Source: Paenibacillus gyeongsangnamensis
GTDB taxonomy: Bacteria; Bacillota; Bacilli; Paenibacillales; NBRC-103111
Length of the DNA: 64,000 bases
Assembly: GCF_027533625.1 (NCBI RefSeq)
Contig: NZ_JAQAGZ010000004.1
Span: 124,001-188,000 of the forward strand
Reading direction: 5' to 3'
Below the pieces are notes generated by a model that saw only the letters and a list, made by a program, of their open reading frames with translations, had not been told where the DNA came from and did not search any database. Both the position numbers and the translations under genes were made by a program. Of the stretch, positions 8,350 through 16,573 are shown in pieces. Each line of letters starts with the position of its first letter. Position 1 is the first letter of the stretch.

Positions 8350-9082
8350 GAGAAACCGCCCTCCTCTGCGCTTTTTTTAATACGGCGACACAGGCCATCG
8401 AGATCAGGAACAACAGAACGCCAAGCACAAGAATGGATACGTCCTGATGCCACCATTCCACGCCGATGCCTTCACCCACCCAGAAGATACCGAAGGCGCT
8501 GAGCATTAAGCCGACCACGAACTTCATCGTGTTTTCGGGAATCATTGTCAAGGGCTTTCGCAAGAGAACGCCTGCGATGACGACGAGGAGCAAGCCGATC
8601 AGGCTGCCCATTACCGAGGAAGTCATGGAATTCGCGGCAAGCCCGAACGTCAGGACGATAAAGATCGCTTCAATCCCTTCAAGCAGGACGATGTTGAACG
8701 AGGTTGCAAACCCGAACCAGTCGATGCCGCTGTTCTTCTTGCCTTCTTTCCGCTGCCTCTCCAGTTCTTCTTCATAGGCCTTGTCCTCCAGATGAAGCGC
8801 TTTAAGCCCCGAGTAACGAAGAATCGCTTTGCGCAGCCAGCGCATGCCGAACATCAGCATGAAAATACCGATGATTAACTGAAAGACGGCCACTTGAACC
8901 AACTGCATCAGCGGTACGCCGAACAAGGCTACGAGCGCGGTAAGCAGCGCGAGAGCCGCCGCCATGCCGGTAAGAGAACTTTTCCAACCTCTGACGACGC
9001 CTACGGCCAGGACGATGGTCAACGCTTCAATGAACTCAACGGCCGTTCCCAGAAAACTGGCGGATATAACGTAGAAATTCAT
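8309..9082 (-). CDS. COG4280-like multi-pass membrane protein
   Basis: 257 residues with about eight membrane segments. Two related motifs occur, one near each end of the first and second halves: FLGTAVEFIEALTIVLAVGV and FNIVLLEGIEAIFIVLTFGL. Paired glutamates inside membrane helices recall the E-containing motifs of metal-ion carriers such as the FTR1 and GDT1 families, and suggest an internal duplication. This family is annotated only as uncharacterised (COG4280). A charged cytoplasmic loop lies near residues 93-122. ATG 9082 is chosen because GGGGAGGA is 5 nt upstream. A 31-nt imperfect palindrome lies 23 nt before the start. Confidence 0.7.
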   Translation of the reverse strand: MNFYVISASFLGTAVEFIEALTIVLAVGVVRGWKSSLTGMAAALALLTALVALFGVPLMQLVQVAVFQLIIGIFMLMFGMRWLRKAILRYSGLKALHLEDKAYEEELERQRKEGKKNSGIDWFGFATSFNIVLLEGIEAIFIVLTFGLAANSMTSSVMGSLIGLLLVVIAGVLLRKPLTMIPENTMKFVVGLMLSAFGIFWVGEGIGVEWWHQDVSILVLGVLLFLISMACVAVLKKAQRRAVSHEKRVSNHTGSTY

Positions 9083-9104
9083 TTTGATCCTCCCCACAAT
9101 AAAT

Positions 9105-9135
9105 TATAACAACTGTCACATTGTAACAATGGTTA
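9105..9135. promoter_or_regulatory. Imperfect palindrome upstream of the COG4280-like gene, candidate operator
   Basis: ATAAC at 9105-9109 pairs with GTTAT at 9131-9135, with an ACTGT..ACAAT core between. Position (23 nt before the start codon) and symmetry suggest a repressor site; I cannot assign it to a known regulator. Confidence 0.35.
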
Positions 9136-9182
9136 TATTTTATTGTATGCTTGCGGATTTGTAAATAGGCTTCATCATAAAA

Positions 9183-9285
9183 CCAGGATAAACGGCTACG
9201 CCGTCCTTGTCTTACAAGGACCAGCGCGTTTATCAAGGTTGATGCGAAGCTATAAGCCCACGAAAACTTATAAAGTCTTATCAAC
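9183..9285 (+). repeat. Two-hairpin dispersed repeat, copy 1
   Basis: First of six copies of a roughly 100-bp repeat that begins CCAGGATAAACGGCTACGCC and ends in CTTATCAAC. Outer arms ATAAACG/CGTTTAT enclose an inner GTCCTTG/CAAGGAC hairpin, and a second hairpin is bounded by GTTGAT/ATCAAC. Here the inner arms of the second hairpin differ (TATAAGccc) from other copies. It lies between the COG4280-like gene and the terminator of the next glycosyltransferase gene. Confidence 0.92.
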
Positions 9286-9323
9286 TATTAAAGGCACACA
9301 GGAACCCCTGGCTCTCCGGGCAC

Positions 9324-9352
9324 GGTAAAAGGGACAGCCTCTCGGCTGCCCT
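9324..9352 (-). terminator. Terminator after the CotSA-like glycosyltransferase
   Basis: On the minus strand GGGCAGCC/GGCTGTCCC with loop GAGA is followed by TTTTACC, 11 nt after the stop codon of the gene ending at 9363. Confidence 0.7.
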
Positions 9353-9362
9353 CGCGTTCGGA

Positions 9363-10430
9363 TCACTTGCTAACGTATATCGACTCCAGCTTCGACGCCG
9401 TCTGCTTCCAGCTGAACCGCCGTACCGCGTCGCTTCGCGCTTGCTTCCCCAGCAGGGCGGCATGCTCAGGGTCTTGAGCAAGCTTCATTAGGTACTTCGC
9501 GTGCGCCTTAGGGCTCTTGTACCGGTCAACCAGGTAGCCGTTGGAGCCGGCGTTGATAATTTCTTTAATGCCTCCGATGTTGGATGCGACTACCGGTAAA
9601 CCGGAAGCCATTGCCTCCACATTGACGAGCCCGAAGGCCTCATGCTGTTGGGAAGGACAAACGAAGCAGTCCGCCTTGCGGTACAGCTTATGGATGCTTC
9701 GGTGCGGAATTTTTCCCGAGAAGCGCGCGGGTATGCGATGCCTGCGGGCCAGTGCCTTCAGCGACTTCACATAGCCCGACTTTCCGCCGCCGGCAATCGT
9801 CAGCTTCGCGTGTCGGATTTTGGAGCGGACGATGCCCATGGCCTTGATGATAACAGGGACTCCTTTACGCGGAATGACGCGGCCGGCGAACAATACATGA
9901 AAGCTCCTTGACCTGCCTGAGGACTTGCTCGGCTTGAATCGGGCGGTATCGACACCGAGATGAACCCGGTGAATCCTGGACTCCACGGCCGGGAACCAGC
10001 TGGACAGCGTGCTCTTAAGCGAATCGCTGTTGGCTATGATGAGGTCGGCCCGGCTCATACTGGCGGATACGGCCCGCGTGCGGGGTACGAACGTAAGCGA
10101 ATGCAGGAATAAGGACACGGGCGTATGGGGAAAAGCTTTCTTTACCTTCGCCATATAATGCGGACGATTGTCGACCTGAATCAGGTCGTATTTTTTCCCT
10201 TTAATGTAGCGAAGCACCGAGGCGATATATTTGCCCGAACTGCCGGTAGGCACACGGATAATGGTTAAGTTCCCCAGCTTGCTTGCCGGGGGGAGCCCGG
10301 AGCTTTTCCGGCTTACGAGCGTGACCTTGTTCGTTTTTGCAAGCTTCTTGGCGATGGACAGCATACAAATCTCAACGGAGCCGTTGCCCGGCACCGGGAT
10401 TTGTTCCGGAGCAACCATGAGGATTTTCAA
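9363..10430 (-). CDS. GT4-family glycosyltransferase (CotSA-like)
   Basis: 355 residues in a GT-B fold. The N-terminus MKILMVAPEQIPVPGNG resembles the spore-coat glycosyltransferase CotSA. The C-terminal GT4 donor site is clear: FAGRVIPRKGVPVIIKAM, then CPSQQHEAFGLVNVEAMASG with the EAFG-to-E catalytic spacing, then GLPVVASNIGGIKEI. The TTG at 10430 is taken as start because GGGGGGA lies 7 nt upstream and it aligns with the family start; the frame is open to 10661 but that part does not look like the family. It probably transfers a sugar to a surface or spore-coat acceptor; the substrate is unknown. Confidence 0.85.
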   Translation of the reverse strand: MKILMVAPEQIPVPGNGSVEICMLSIAKKLAKTNKVTLVSRKSSGLPPASKLGNLTIIRVPTGSSGKYIASVLRYIKGKKYDLIQVDNRPHYMAKVKKAFPHTPVSLFLHSLTFVPRTRAVSASMSRADLIIANSDSLKSTLSSWFPAVESRIHRVHLGVDTARFKPSKSSGRSRSFHVLFAGRVIPRKGVPVIIKAMGIVRSKIRHAKLTIAGGGKSGYVKSLKALARRHRIPARFSGKIPHRSIHKLYRKADCFVCPSQQHEAFGLVNVEAMASGLPVVASNIGGIKEIINAGSNGYLVDRYKSPKAHAKYLMKLAQDPEHAALLGKQARSDAVRRFSWKQTASKLESIYVSK

Positions 10431-10558
10431 TTGGAGGTCCCCCCATTTGTTATGCCTTCTCTCTTCACCATATGCCGGCACGGTCAAATGGTACTGGTTA
10501 GATGTCTCATCCTCAGCAAAGCCCCTCCGATTGTTAGCGAAAGGGCTTGATGCCCGGC

Positions 10559-12232
10559 TTATATTTCCATAATGATCGGAAGGATGACCGGTCTTCTGCC
10601 GGTTTTCTCGTACAAGTAACGGCCCAGCACTTCCTTCACGTTGGATTTGAGCGAGTTCCATTGGTTGACGTTCTCGGTTTGCAGCTTCTGGATCGTGCTG
10701 CCGACAAGCCGATTCGCCTCTTCCATCATTTCTTCCGCTTCCCGGACATAGACAAAGCCGCGGGATATAATGTCCGGACCGGACAAGATTTTACCATCCG
10801 TCTTGCTAAGGGTGATCACGACGACCAGAATCCCGTCCTGGGACAAATGCTTCCGGTCGCGCAGCACGATATTGCCGACATCGCCTATGCCGAGACCGTC
10901 GACCAGCGTGTTCCCCGCCGCCACCTTCCCGGCTTTGCGGGCGGTGCCGTTCTTGATTTCGACGATTTCGCCAATGTTTACGATGAAGATACGATCCCGC
11001 TCAACTCCGACGGATTCCGCCAGCAGGCCGTGCTGATGCAGCATCCGAAATTCTCCGTGGATCGGGATAAAATATTTCGGCTTCATCAGATGCAGCATCA
11101 GCTTCAGCTCCTCCTGGCTCGCATGACCGGAAACGTGCATTCCCGTGATGGAACCGGAACCGTAAATGACCTCCGCGCCCAGACGATAAAGATCATCGAC
11201 CGTGCGAGCAACGTTGCGTTCATTGCCGGGAATCGGAGTAGCCGACAAGATGACGGTATCGCCCGGGTCGACCTCCAGCTGCCGGTAATTGCTCCTTGCC
11301 AGCCTGGAGAGGGCCGACATCGGCTCGCCCTGGCTGCCGGTACATAGTACGGCCACACGTTCGGAATGGTATTTTCCGGCCTCGGCCGGTTCGATCAGCA
11401 TGCCTTCCGGGATCGTCAAATATCCCAGTTCGGAAGCAATATTCACCACATTGACCATGCTCCTGCCTACGAGCACGAGCTTCCGGTTCGTGACATGAGC
11501 GGCGTCGATCACCTGCTGAAGCCGATGCACATTGGAAGCGAACGTCGAAATGAACACCTTTTGCCGGGCATGGCGAAAGACTTCCTCAATATGGATGCCT
11601 ACACTCCGTTCCGAGGGCGTAAATCCGGGGCGTTCCGCATTCGTGCTCTCGGACAGCAGGGCAAGCACGCCGTTTTTTCCTATCTCCGCCATGCGATGCA
11701 AGTCGGCATACTGCTCATTCACCGGAGTCAAATCAAATTTGAAATCACCCGTATGTACAACGGTTCCTTCCGGGGTTTGAAACGCTACCCCGAGGCAGTC
11801 CGGTATACTATGATTGGTCCTGAAAAACGTCGCGATCATGGACCCGAGAGCCACCTGGGAATCCGCATGAATTAAGATCCGCTCCGTCGATCCCAGCAGC
11901 CCGGCTTCCTTCAGCTTCCCCTCAATTAAGCCCAGAGTCAGCCGCGTACCGTATACAGGCATATTCAATTGTTTCAATATATAGGGCAGGCCCCCAATGT
12001 GATCCTCGTGGCCATGCGTAATGATCAGGGCCCTCACCTTGTCTTTGTGTTCCAATAAATAAGCGATGTCCGGCACGATCAAATCGATACCAAGCAAACT
12101 TTCGTCCGGGAACTTGGAACCGCAGTCGATTACGACGATATCGTTTGCATATTGAATGACATACATATTTTTGCCGATTTCATTGACTCCGCCCAAGGCG
12201 AATATGGACAGTTTATTCTCTAGTTGGCTCAC
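10559..12232 (-). CDS. rnjA: Ribonuclease J1
   Basis: 557 residues, close to B. subtilis RNase J1. It has the beta-lactamase motif HGHEDHIGG, GDFKFD, the beta-CASP block with FASNVHRLQQVI and CTGSQGEPMSAL, the IHGEFRM motif and the C-terminal KTGRRPVILPIIMEI end. RNase J is an endonuclease and 5'-to-3' exonuclease central to mRNA decay and 16S maturation. The start codon is immediately preceded by an AGTG-rich weak site. The usual partner rpoY (ykzG) is not upstream; instead a frameshifted small gene is found there. With rny and ymdB, three RNA-decay related genes fall in this window. Confidence 0.95.
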   Translation of the reverse strand: MSQLENKLSIFALGGVNEIGKNMYVIQYANDIVVIDCGSKFPDESLLGIDLIVPDIAYLLEHKDKVRALIITHGHEDHIGGLPYILKQLNMPVYGTRLTLGLIEGKLKEAGLLGSTERILIHADSQVALGSMIATFFRTNHSIPDCLGVAFQTPEGTVVHTGDFKFDLTPVNEQYADLHRMAEIGKNGVLALLSESTNAERPGFTPSERSVGIHIEEVFRHARQKVFISTFASNVHRLQQVIDAAHVTNRKLVLVGRSMVNVVNIASELGYLTIPEGMLIEPAEAGKYHSERVAVLCTGSQGEPMSALSRLARSNYRQLEVDPGDTVILSATPIPGNERNVARTVDDLYRLGAEVIYGSGSITGMHVSGHASQEELKLMLHLMKPKYFIPIHGEFRMLHQHGLLAESVGVERDRIFIVNIGEIVEIKNGTARKAGKVAAGNTLVDGLGIGDVGNIVLRDRKHLSQDGILVVVITLSKTDGKILSGPDIISRGFVYVREAEEMMEEANRLVGSTIQKLQTENVNQWNSLKSNVKEVLGRYLYEKTGRRPVILPIIMEI

Positions 12233-12290
12233 TCCAGATGTGCCCCCATCCTTTTTGACATAATATTAATTTTTCCGTAAAGCTTGATTT

Positions 12291-12550
12291 TTATGACGGC
12301 ACATGTTTATCTGAAGTTGACCCCGTTTTCTTATCCATCTTGATCTTGCCCGGAATAAGCTTTTTATACATCAGCAGCTGAAGCGCCACCTCGGCTTGCA
12401 GCTTCGTCAGACTGCAATGCGCGGCTATCGCGCTAATATCGCTTGGCTCAGCGATTTCTCGGCTATGACGTCCAACACCAATTTTTCCGCTGAACTTAAT
12501 TTCTGCAAATAGTTCAACTTGTCAACGGTGGGATGTTGAAATCTGCTCAT
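12291..12550 (-). pseudogene. Frameshifted small gene (about 85 codons), unknown
   Basis: From ATG 12550 the frame reads MSRFQHPTVDKLNYLQKLSS and stops at a TAG after 41 codons. One base out of register the coding pattern resumes before that stop as EIAEPSDISAIAAHCSLTKL and continues in good codons to a TAA at 12291. A single-base change near 12453 would restore one protein of about 85 residues. The second part looks like a small helical, possibly HTH, domain. It lies 58 nt upstream of rnjA. It is either a recent pseudogene or a sequence error. A ribosome-binding site (GGGAGGGACCACG) precedes the ATG. Confidence 0.6.
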
Positions 12551-12723
12551 CGTGGTCCCTCCCCATCGTTTGCTCCATGTACTTCTTTACCCTTGTCATG
12601 TACGAACTAACCAACGGAAATCAAGAGCTTGTCCGCAACCGGCGCAAAATGAACGAAAGCTTGTTTCACTCCCCGCATAGGATGTTAAAAGGTAGTATTC
12701 CCATGGCAAAAGGAGAGCCGTCA

Positions 12724-13233
12724 ATGAAAACCTTACGATGGATGATGATGCTGGCCTTATTCAGTTCCCTGCTGCTCCGCGGCTTGGCCGCGGCAGCCGG
12801 CGAAGGCGAATACACCCCGATCCCGAAAACAGAAGATACCCATCCCGCTTATATCGCTGGCATCTATACCAAGAATGATATTACCTATATCGAGGCCGAT
12901 TACATTCAGTGGTATGAAGGCATAGAGGCGGACAGGGTATTCCGTGAGAAATATCCGGACTCGGGTTTGGATGGCGCGCCGGATGGATATTTTATCTTAA
13001 ATGACAATCCTAAGCTCCTTACCTTGGAGGTGAGCCAAGACGCGGAAGTCCGCATGCAAATCTACCGCCGCTCGGACGAGTCCAAATCCATGGACATCCA
13101 GTGGAATGAGCCTCTATCCTTGGATAAATTCAAGAGCATCTTCGCCTCCCAGGAGCTTCTCCATGACTATCCGTACCATTTGACCGTTAAGGATGGGAAA
13201 GTCGTGTCTATCGTTCAGCAATACATTCCTTAG
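12724..13233 (+). CDS. Secreted protein of unknown function
   Basis: 169 residues with a signal peptide (MKTLRWMMMLALFSSLLLRG, cleavage likely near AAA-G at residue 24). The mature part is acidic and rich in Tyr and Asp, with no cysteine and no motif I recognise. The start at 12724 follows AGGAGAGC by 6 nt; the open frame extends up to 12577 but that part has poor codons. Divergent from the frameshifted small gene next to rnjA. Confidence 0.75.
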   Translation: MKTLRWMMMLALFSSLLLRGLAAAAGEGEYTPIPKTEDTHPAYIAGIYTKNDITYIEADYIQWYEGIEADRVFREKYPDSGLDGAPDGYFILNDNPKLLTLEVSQDAEVRMQIYRRSDESKSMDIQWNEPLSLDKFKSIFASQELLHDYPYHLTVKDGKVVSIVQQYIP

Positions 13234-13240
13234 ATAAAAG

Positions 13241-13268
13241 CGGCTTTGGGCTCTTCGGCTCAAGGCCG
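13241..13268 (+). terminator. Stem-loop after the secreted protein gene
   Basis: CGGCTTTGGGC pairs with GCTCAAGGCCG (11 bp with two GU pairs) around TCTTCG. It has no T-run, so termination strength is uncertain. Confidence 0.45.
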
Positions 13269-13284
13269 ATTGATGTCGATGCAA

Positions 13285-13316
13285 CAAAAAAAAGCCTGCC
13301 GTCGTACGGCAGGGCT
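13285..13316 (-). terminator. Intrinsic terminator after the YjcZ-like gene
   Basis: On the minus strand CCTGCCGT/ACGGCAGG with a 3-nt loop is followed by a T8 run, 41 nt after the YjcZ-like stop. Confidence 0.85.
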
Positions 13317-13356
13317 AAAGGCAAGCGACTGTACCCTCGGATGAGGCGTGTGACAA

Positions 13357-13458
13357 TTACAAAACGAACATTCTGGAAACGATGACGAGCAAAATAAAGA
13401 GAACCAGGATCGTACCCGTGCTGGTCCAGAAACCTCCAAAACCGGCTACTGCAGACAT
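13357..13458 (-). CDS. YjcZ-family sporulation micro-protein
   Basis: 33 residues: a Gly/Phe-rich N-terminus MSAVAGFGGFWTSTGTILVL followed by a single membrane helix ending in IVSRMFVL. This is the layout of the YjcZ family of tiny sporulation-associated membrane proteins in Bacillales. AAGGAG lies 9 nt before the ATG, and a strong terminator follows. Too short for default gene calling, but all three signals agree. Confidence 0.85.
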   Translation of the reverse strand: MSAVAGFGGFWTSTGTILVLFILLVIVSRMFVL

Positions 13459-13556
13459 GGAATACATCTCCTTTCTGTGTATTTACCTCATCATATGGGA
13501 TATCGCGGAGAATGGGTTGGACGAATGCCCGGAAATACGTGTCTCCTAAGGATTAA

Positions 13557-13739
13557 TTAAGGGCACCCGTCCGATTGCTGCCGTTCACCCATTCCTTGAC
13601 TGGAGGACGCCCGCTTGGGAAAAGGCACGATGTTGGCCGATGCAGCCGCTTTTCTTTTCCTCCGATCGGCAAGATAGCCCGGAAAATACAGGACAAAGGA
13701 GAGTAAAATTATAAAGCCGATCACTGCGGCGTCTGCCAT
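13557..13739 (-). CDS. Small membrane protein, unknown
   Basis: 60 residues: one N-terminal membrane helix (about residues 5-24), then a basic stretch LADRRKRKAAASA and a polar tail. AAGGTG lies 7 nt upstream of the ATG. No family recognised; the layout is that of a single-pass protein with a cytoplasmic tail. Confidence 0.6.
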   Translation of the reverse strand: MADAAVIGFIILLSFVLYFPGYLADRRKRKAAASANIVPFPKRASSSQGMGERQQSDGCP

Positions 13740-13895
13740 GATTCATCACCTTCCGCTCGACATCTCATCCGTTCATTTGTGAAGATTATGTGACAATCAA
13801 ATGATAACAAAGATCGGCTTATAAGTGAAATGCATATTGATAATAAACGTTATGCAAATATCGTATAAAAAGGTTGATGAATGGCTTCCCCATCC

Positions 13896-15629
13896 TTAGA
13901 ATTGAATGACTATGGAAAACTCCGTAGTTCCTTCCCCGCATTTTAGTTCAACCGTTCCTTTGTACCGGGCGACCAATTGTTTAACGATGTGCAAGCCAAG
14001 CCCTGAATTTTTCCCCTTCGGCTTGGTTGAGAACCCCGAAGCAAAGATCTCTTCGCGCCACTCCTCCGGAATTTCGGGCCCTGTATTGCTGACTGAAAAC
14101 CGCAGCTGACGGTTTGACACTTCCCCCGTTACGCGAACTTTCCGCCGCGGCTCCTCCAATGCAAGCGTAGCATCGAATGCATTGTCGATCAGGTTGCTCA
14201 GGATCTTGATCATATCGGTCGCCCGTACCGGACTCAGCTTAAGCTGCTCCATATTCTTGAAGTCGTATTCGCACGTGATGTGCAGTGAATCGGCTTGCGT
14301 CAGCTTTGCCTGCATGAGCGCGATCAAGGCGGGATCTTTAATGTTGATCAGCTCGCCGACCACCCGAATCTCGCCGACCAGCGCATTGGTGTATTTTTGC
14401 AGCTCGTCATAATTTTTAATGCTTAGTAACCCATGGATAGTTTGAATATGATTGATGAAATCGTGACGCTGCTCGCGTACGGACTGGAACAGCGTTTCGA
14501 TGTTGCCCACATAGGCTTCCTGCACGTCTTGCAGCGCCAACGCCTTGTTCCGTTTAAAAACCCATAGAATGGCCATCATGAGCAGCAGGACGATGAGGGT
14601 GCAGATCGCCATAAATCCGACGGTTTCCCGGAGCTGATCGTTCAGCGCTTTACTAATTTCCGTATAGTCGGACGTAATCTCAATAAGCGGCACGCCGCTC
14701 GACGCGTTATATTTCAAATAGTCGGTATGGACCGGCGTAAAGCTCTTCATGACCGATTTGCCGTTCGATTCGGTTACATAGAATACCGTTTCATTCCGCG
14801 CCAGCGCCGATTCAGCATATTTCTTCTCCTCTTCGTCCCTGTATTCGTAGGAACCGAACAGCACCTCCCGCTCGGAAAACCAGTAGCTCGGCGCCGGGTT
14901 CTTCACGGGAAGCTTCTTCCCGAGCAGTTTGTCCGAGTTCAAGACGGCGATTTCAAGCGCGGTATGCCGGTTGTCCTTGAGCAACCGGTCAATGGCATCG
15001 TCCACACCGGTCAAGTCCTGATACTTGCGGAGCGTTTTGTTATGAACGAAGGGGTCTATGATATAGTTCGTCGTTCCGTCATAATAGTAGCCCCATATAT
15101 TGAGCTCCGTCGGGTTGGTCGTAGCGGTATCGACCGGACCGCTCCAGTAGTAAGGAAGCGATTGGCCGATGCCCACGTTCACATCCTTCAAAGCGTAAAG
15201 CTGCTTGAACGCTTCGTAATAGGTGTCCCAGCCTTTGGAGCTGACGTTTAATTCCTTCGGATCTGACGATTTTAATCCGACGAAATCGTCTCCGACCGGG
15301 GCAAACAGCGTAATGTCATCCACTCCGATTTGCTGCTTCAGCTCGGTAAGCTCCTCATTCGTAACCTTCGAGATATCCGGATTCAGCTTCAGCTTGGCGG
15401 CGATTGCGGCGGTCCGGAGGTTTTGTCCGATCAAATCCATGACGAATTTCTCCCCCGTTGCCGTTTCGTCGACGTTAATCTCGATGTTCTTAAAGAGCAG
15501 GTTCATCTTGTCTTTCTGGTTGTCGATCAGCATTTCTTTATAGTGTTGGTAGTAGGAAGCATTGAGCAGAATGATGATGATGGTGAACAATAACGATGTT
15601 TTTAAAGGTATGCTTCTCCAAAAAGCCAT
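13896..15629 (-). CDS. Orphan sensor histidine kinase of the SpoOB/CitA type
   Basis: 577 residues. A membrane helix near the start and another at about residues 335-358 frame a large extracytoplasmic sensor of about 300 residues. The cytoplasmic part has RHDFINHIQTIHGLLSIKNY, the SpoOB-like phospho-acceptor helix of the CitA/DcuS group, and an ATPase with NLIDNAFDAT, a VSNTGPEIP box and GLGLHIVKQLVARYKG. The start at 15629 has GAGGTG 6 nt upstream. Members of this group normally sit next to a response regulator, but none is nearby on either side. The sensor looks dCache-like in length, but I cannot assign a ligand. Confidence 0.88.
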   Translation of the reverse strand: MAFWRSIPLKTSLLFTIIIILLNASYYQHYKEMLIDNQKDKMNLLFKNIEINVDETATGEKFVMDLIGQNLRTAAIAAKLKLNPDISKVTNEELTELKQQIGVDDITLFAPVGDDFVGLKSSDPKELNVSSKGWDTYYEAFKQLYALKDVNVGIGQSLPYYWSGPVDTATTNPTELNIWGYYYDGTTNYIIDPFVHNKTLRKYQDLTGVDDAIDRLLKDNRHTALEIAVLNSDKLLGKKLPVKNPAPSYWFSEREVLFGSYEYRDEEEKKYAESALARNETVFYVTESNGKSVMKSFTPVHTDYLKYNASSGVPLIEITSDYTEISKALNDQLRETVGFMAICTLIVLLLMMAILWVFKRNKALALQDVQEAYVGNIETLFQSVREQRHDFINHIQTIHGLLSIKNYDELQKYTNALVGEIRVVGELINIKDPALIALMQAKLTQADSLHITCEYDFKNMEQLKLSPVRATDMIKILSNLIDNAFDATLALEEPRRKVRVTGEVSNRQLRFSVSNTGPEIPEEWREEIFASGFSTKPKGKNSGLGLHIVKQLVARYKGTVELKCGEGTTEFSIVIQF

Positions 15630-15821
15630 TCGCGGCACCTCTTTTACCCTGCGGTTTCAAAGCTTTATTATAGCAAGCTTTTGAACCGTTGGGTTAATTT
15701 TGTCGAAAATTGCTATAGCAAGTCGAATAAATTGCTAACATTCAAGCTTGCAGGCGCAAAGCTGAGCGGCTTCCCGAATGATGTAGGAGAATGCATCCCA
15801 AGAAAAATCGAGGTAGTTCCC

Positions 15822-16001
15822 ATGCGATTTGTAACTGAGACACGATTAAACCATCTGAAATCTCTTATACAACACATCAGTGACGAGCAAACAAAAAAAG
15901 AAGCGCTTCATATGCTGGAATCCATCCGTCATGACATCGAAGAAAACTATGCCGAGATTCGCCGGCCGATCCGGCTGCATGAGCGGGAAAAGGAATCGTA
16001 G
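15822..16001 (+). CDS. Small helical protein, unknown
   Basis: 59 residues, highly charged and predicted helical: MRFVTETRLNHLKSLIQHIS, then a KKEALHMLESIRHDIEENYA stretch and a basic tail. GAGG lies 8 nt upstream of the ATG. No membrane segment, no known motif. It ends 38 nt before the SOS-type promoter of the next gene. Confidence 0.6.
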   Translation: MRFVTETRLNHLKSLIQHISDEQTKKEALHMLESIRHDIEENYAEIRRPIRLHEREKES

Positions 16002-16039
16002 CATCTCAAATACATTTTCCTCTTTTTCCCTATTAGGAG

Positions 16040-16067
16040 TTGACTACGAACGAATGTTTGGTATAAT
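16040..16067 (+). promoter_or_regulatory. Sigma-A promoter with LexA box in the spacer
   Basis: TTGACT (16040-16045), a 16-nt spacer, and TATAAT (16062-16067). The spacer holds CGAACGAATGTTTG at 16047-16060, one mismatch from the GAAC-N4-GTTC core of Firmicute LexA sites. Confidence 0.8.
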
Positions 16068-16075
16068 AGAGTCAT

Positions 16076-16089
16076 AGAACATTTGTTCC
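16076..16089 (+). promoter_or_regulatory. Second LexA (SOS) box
   Basis: AGAACATTTGTTCC has the exact GAAC-N4-GTTC palindrome and lies about 9 nt after the -10 box, where bound LexA would block start-up of transcription. With the first box it makes a tandem SOS operator. Confidence 0.75.
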
Positions 16090-16113
16090 TATTATCCGAG
16101 AGGGGTGTTGACG

Positions 16114-16410
16114 ATGAAGGTTGTGATGAAGGTACGATTTATTGAACGGGATTACTTTAGACATGTGATGGCTGCCAATAACGAATTGACCGAAGCGCAA
16201 ATTGAGAAAGTGCTTAACGTTGCGGATCAGCCTTGGGCTGATTTCACATTCACCTTCTTCGAGAACGGCTCGACACTCATTATCGATAACGATACGGACC
16301 TTGAAGTATCCCTGCGCGAATTGAAGGGTGCCGCCTCCGAATTTTATGTCAAGCAGAAGATTCGGATGATTCGCTCCAATCTCGAAGCCAAGATTTTGCA
16401 GAGTGCATAA
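16114..16410 (+). CDS. Small SOS-controlled protein of unknown function
   Basis: 98 residues, no signal peptide or membrane helix. It opens MKVVMKVRFIERDYFRHVMA and has an acidic centre (IIDNDTDLEVSLRELKGAA) and a basic helical tail. GAGAGGGG is 8 nt before the ATG. The gene sits alone behind a promoter with two LexA boxes, so it is likely induced by DNA damage. It is not YneA (no LysM or membrane helix), YneB, YolD or a Y-family polymerase. I do not recognise the fold. A strong terminator follows before trxB. Confidence 0.75.
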   Translation: MKVVMKVRFIERDYFRHVMAANNELTEAQIEKVLNVADQPWADFTFTFFENGSTLIIDNDTDLEVSLRELKGAASEFYVKQKIRMIRSNLEAKILQSA

Positions 16411-16481
16411 TGCTTTACAGCTATACTTATTTCATTTCAATGACCGGATGCTCCAGGCGAACCTACTCATATAACAACAAA

Positions 16482-16556
16482 AACAGGCAATCCTGAGAGA
16501 GACTGCTGCAAAAGCGCGACTTTTGCAGTGCTCTCCCTGGAGCGCCTGTTTTTTGT
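16482..16556. terminator. Bidirectional terminator between the SOS gene and trxB
   Basis: A long interrupted hairpin: outer arms AAACAGGC/GCCTGTTT and inner arms CTGCAAAAG/CTTTTGCAG with loop CGCGA. It is flanked by A-run and T-run, so it can serve both convergent genes. Confidence 0.85.
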
Positions 16557-16573
16557 TTGGATGTGTTTTCGAT

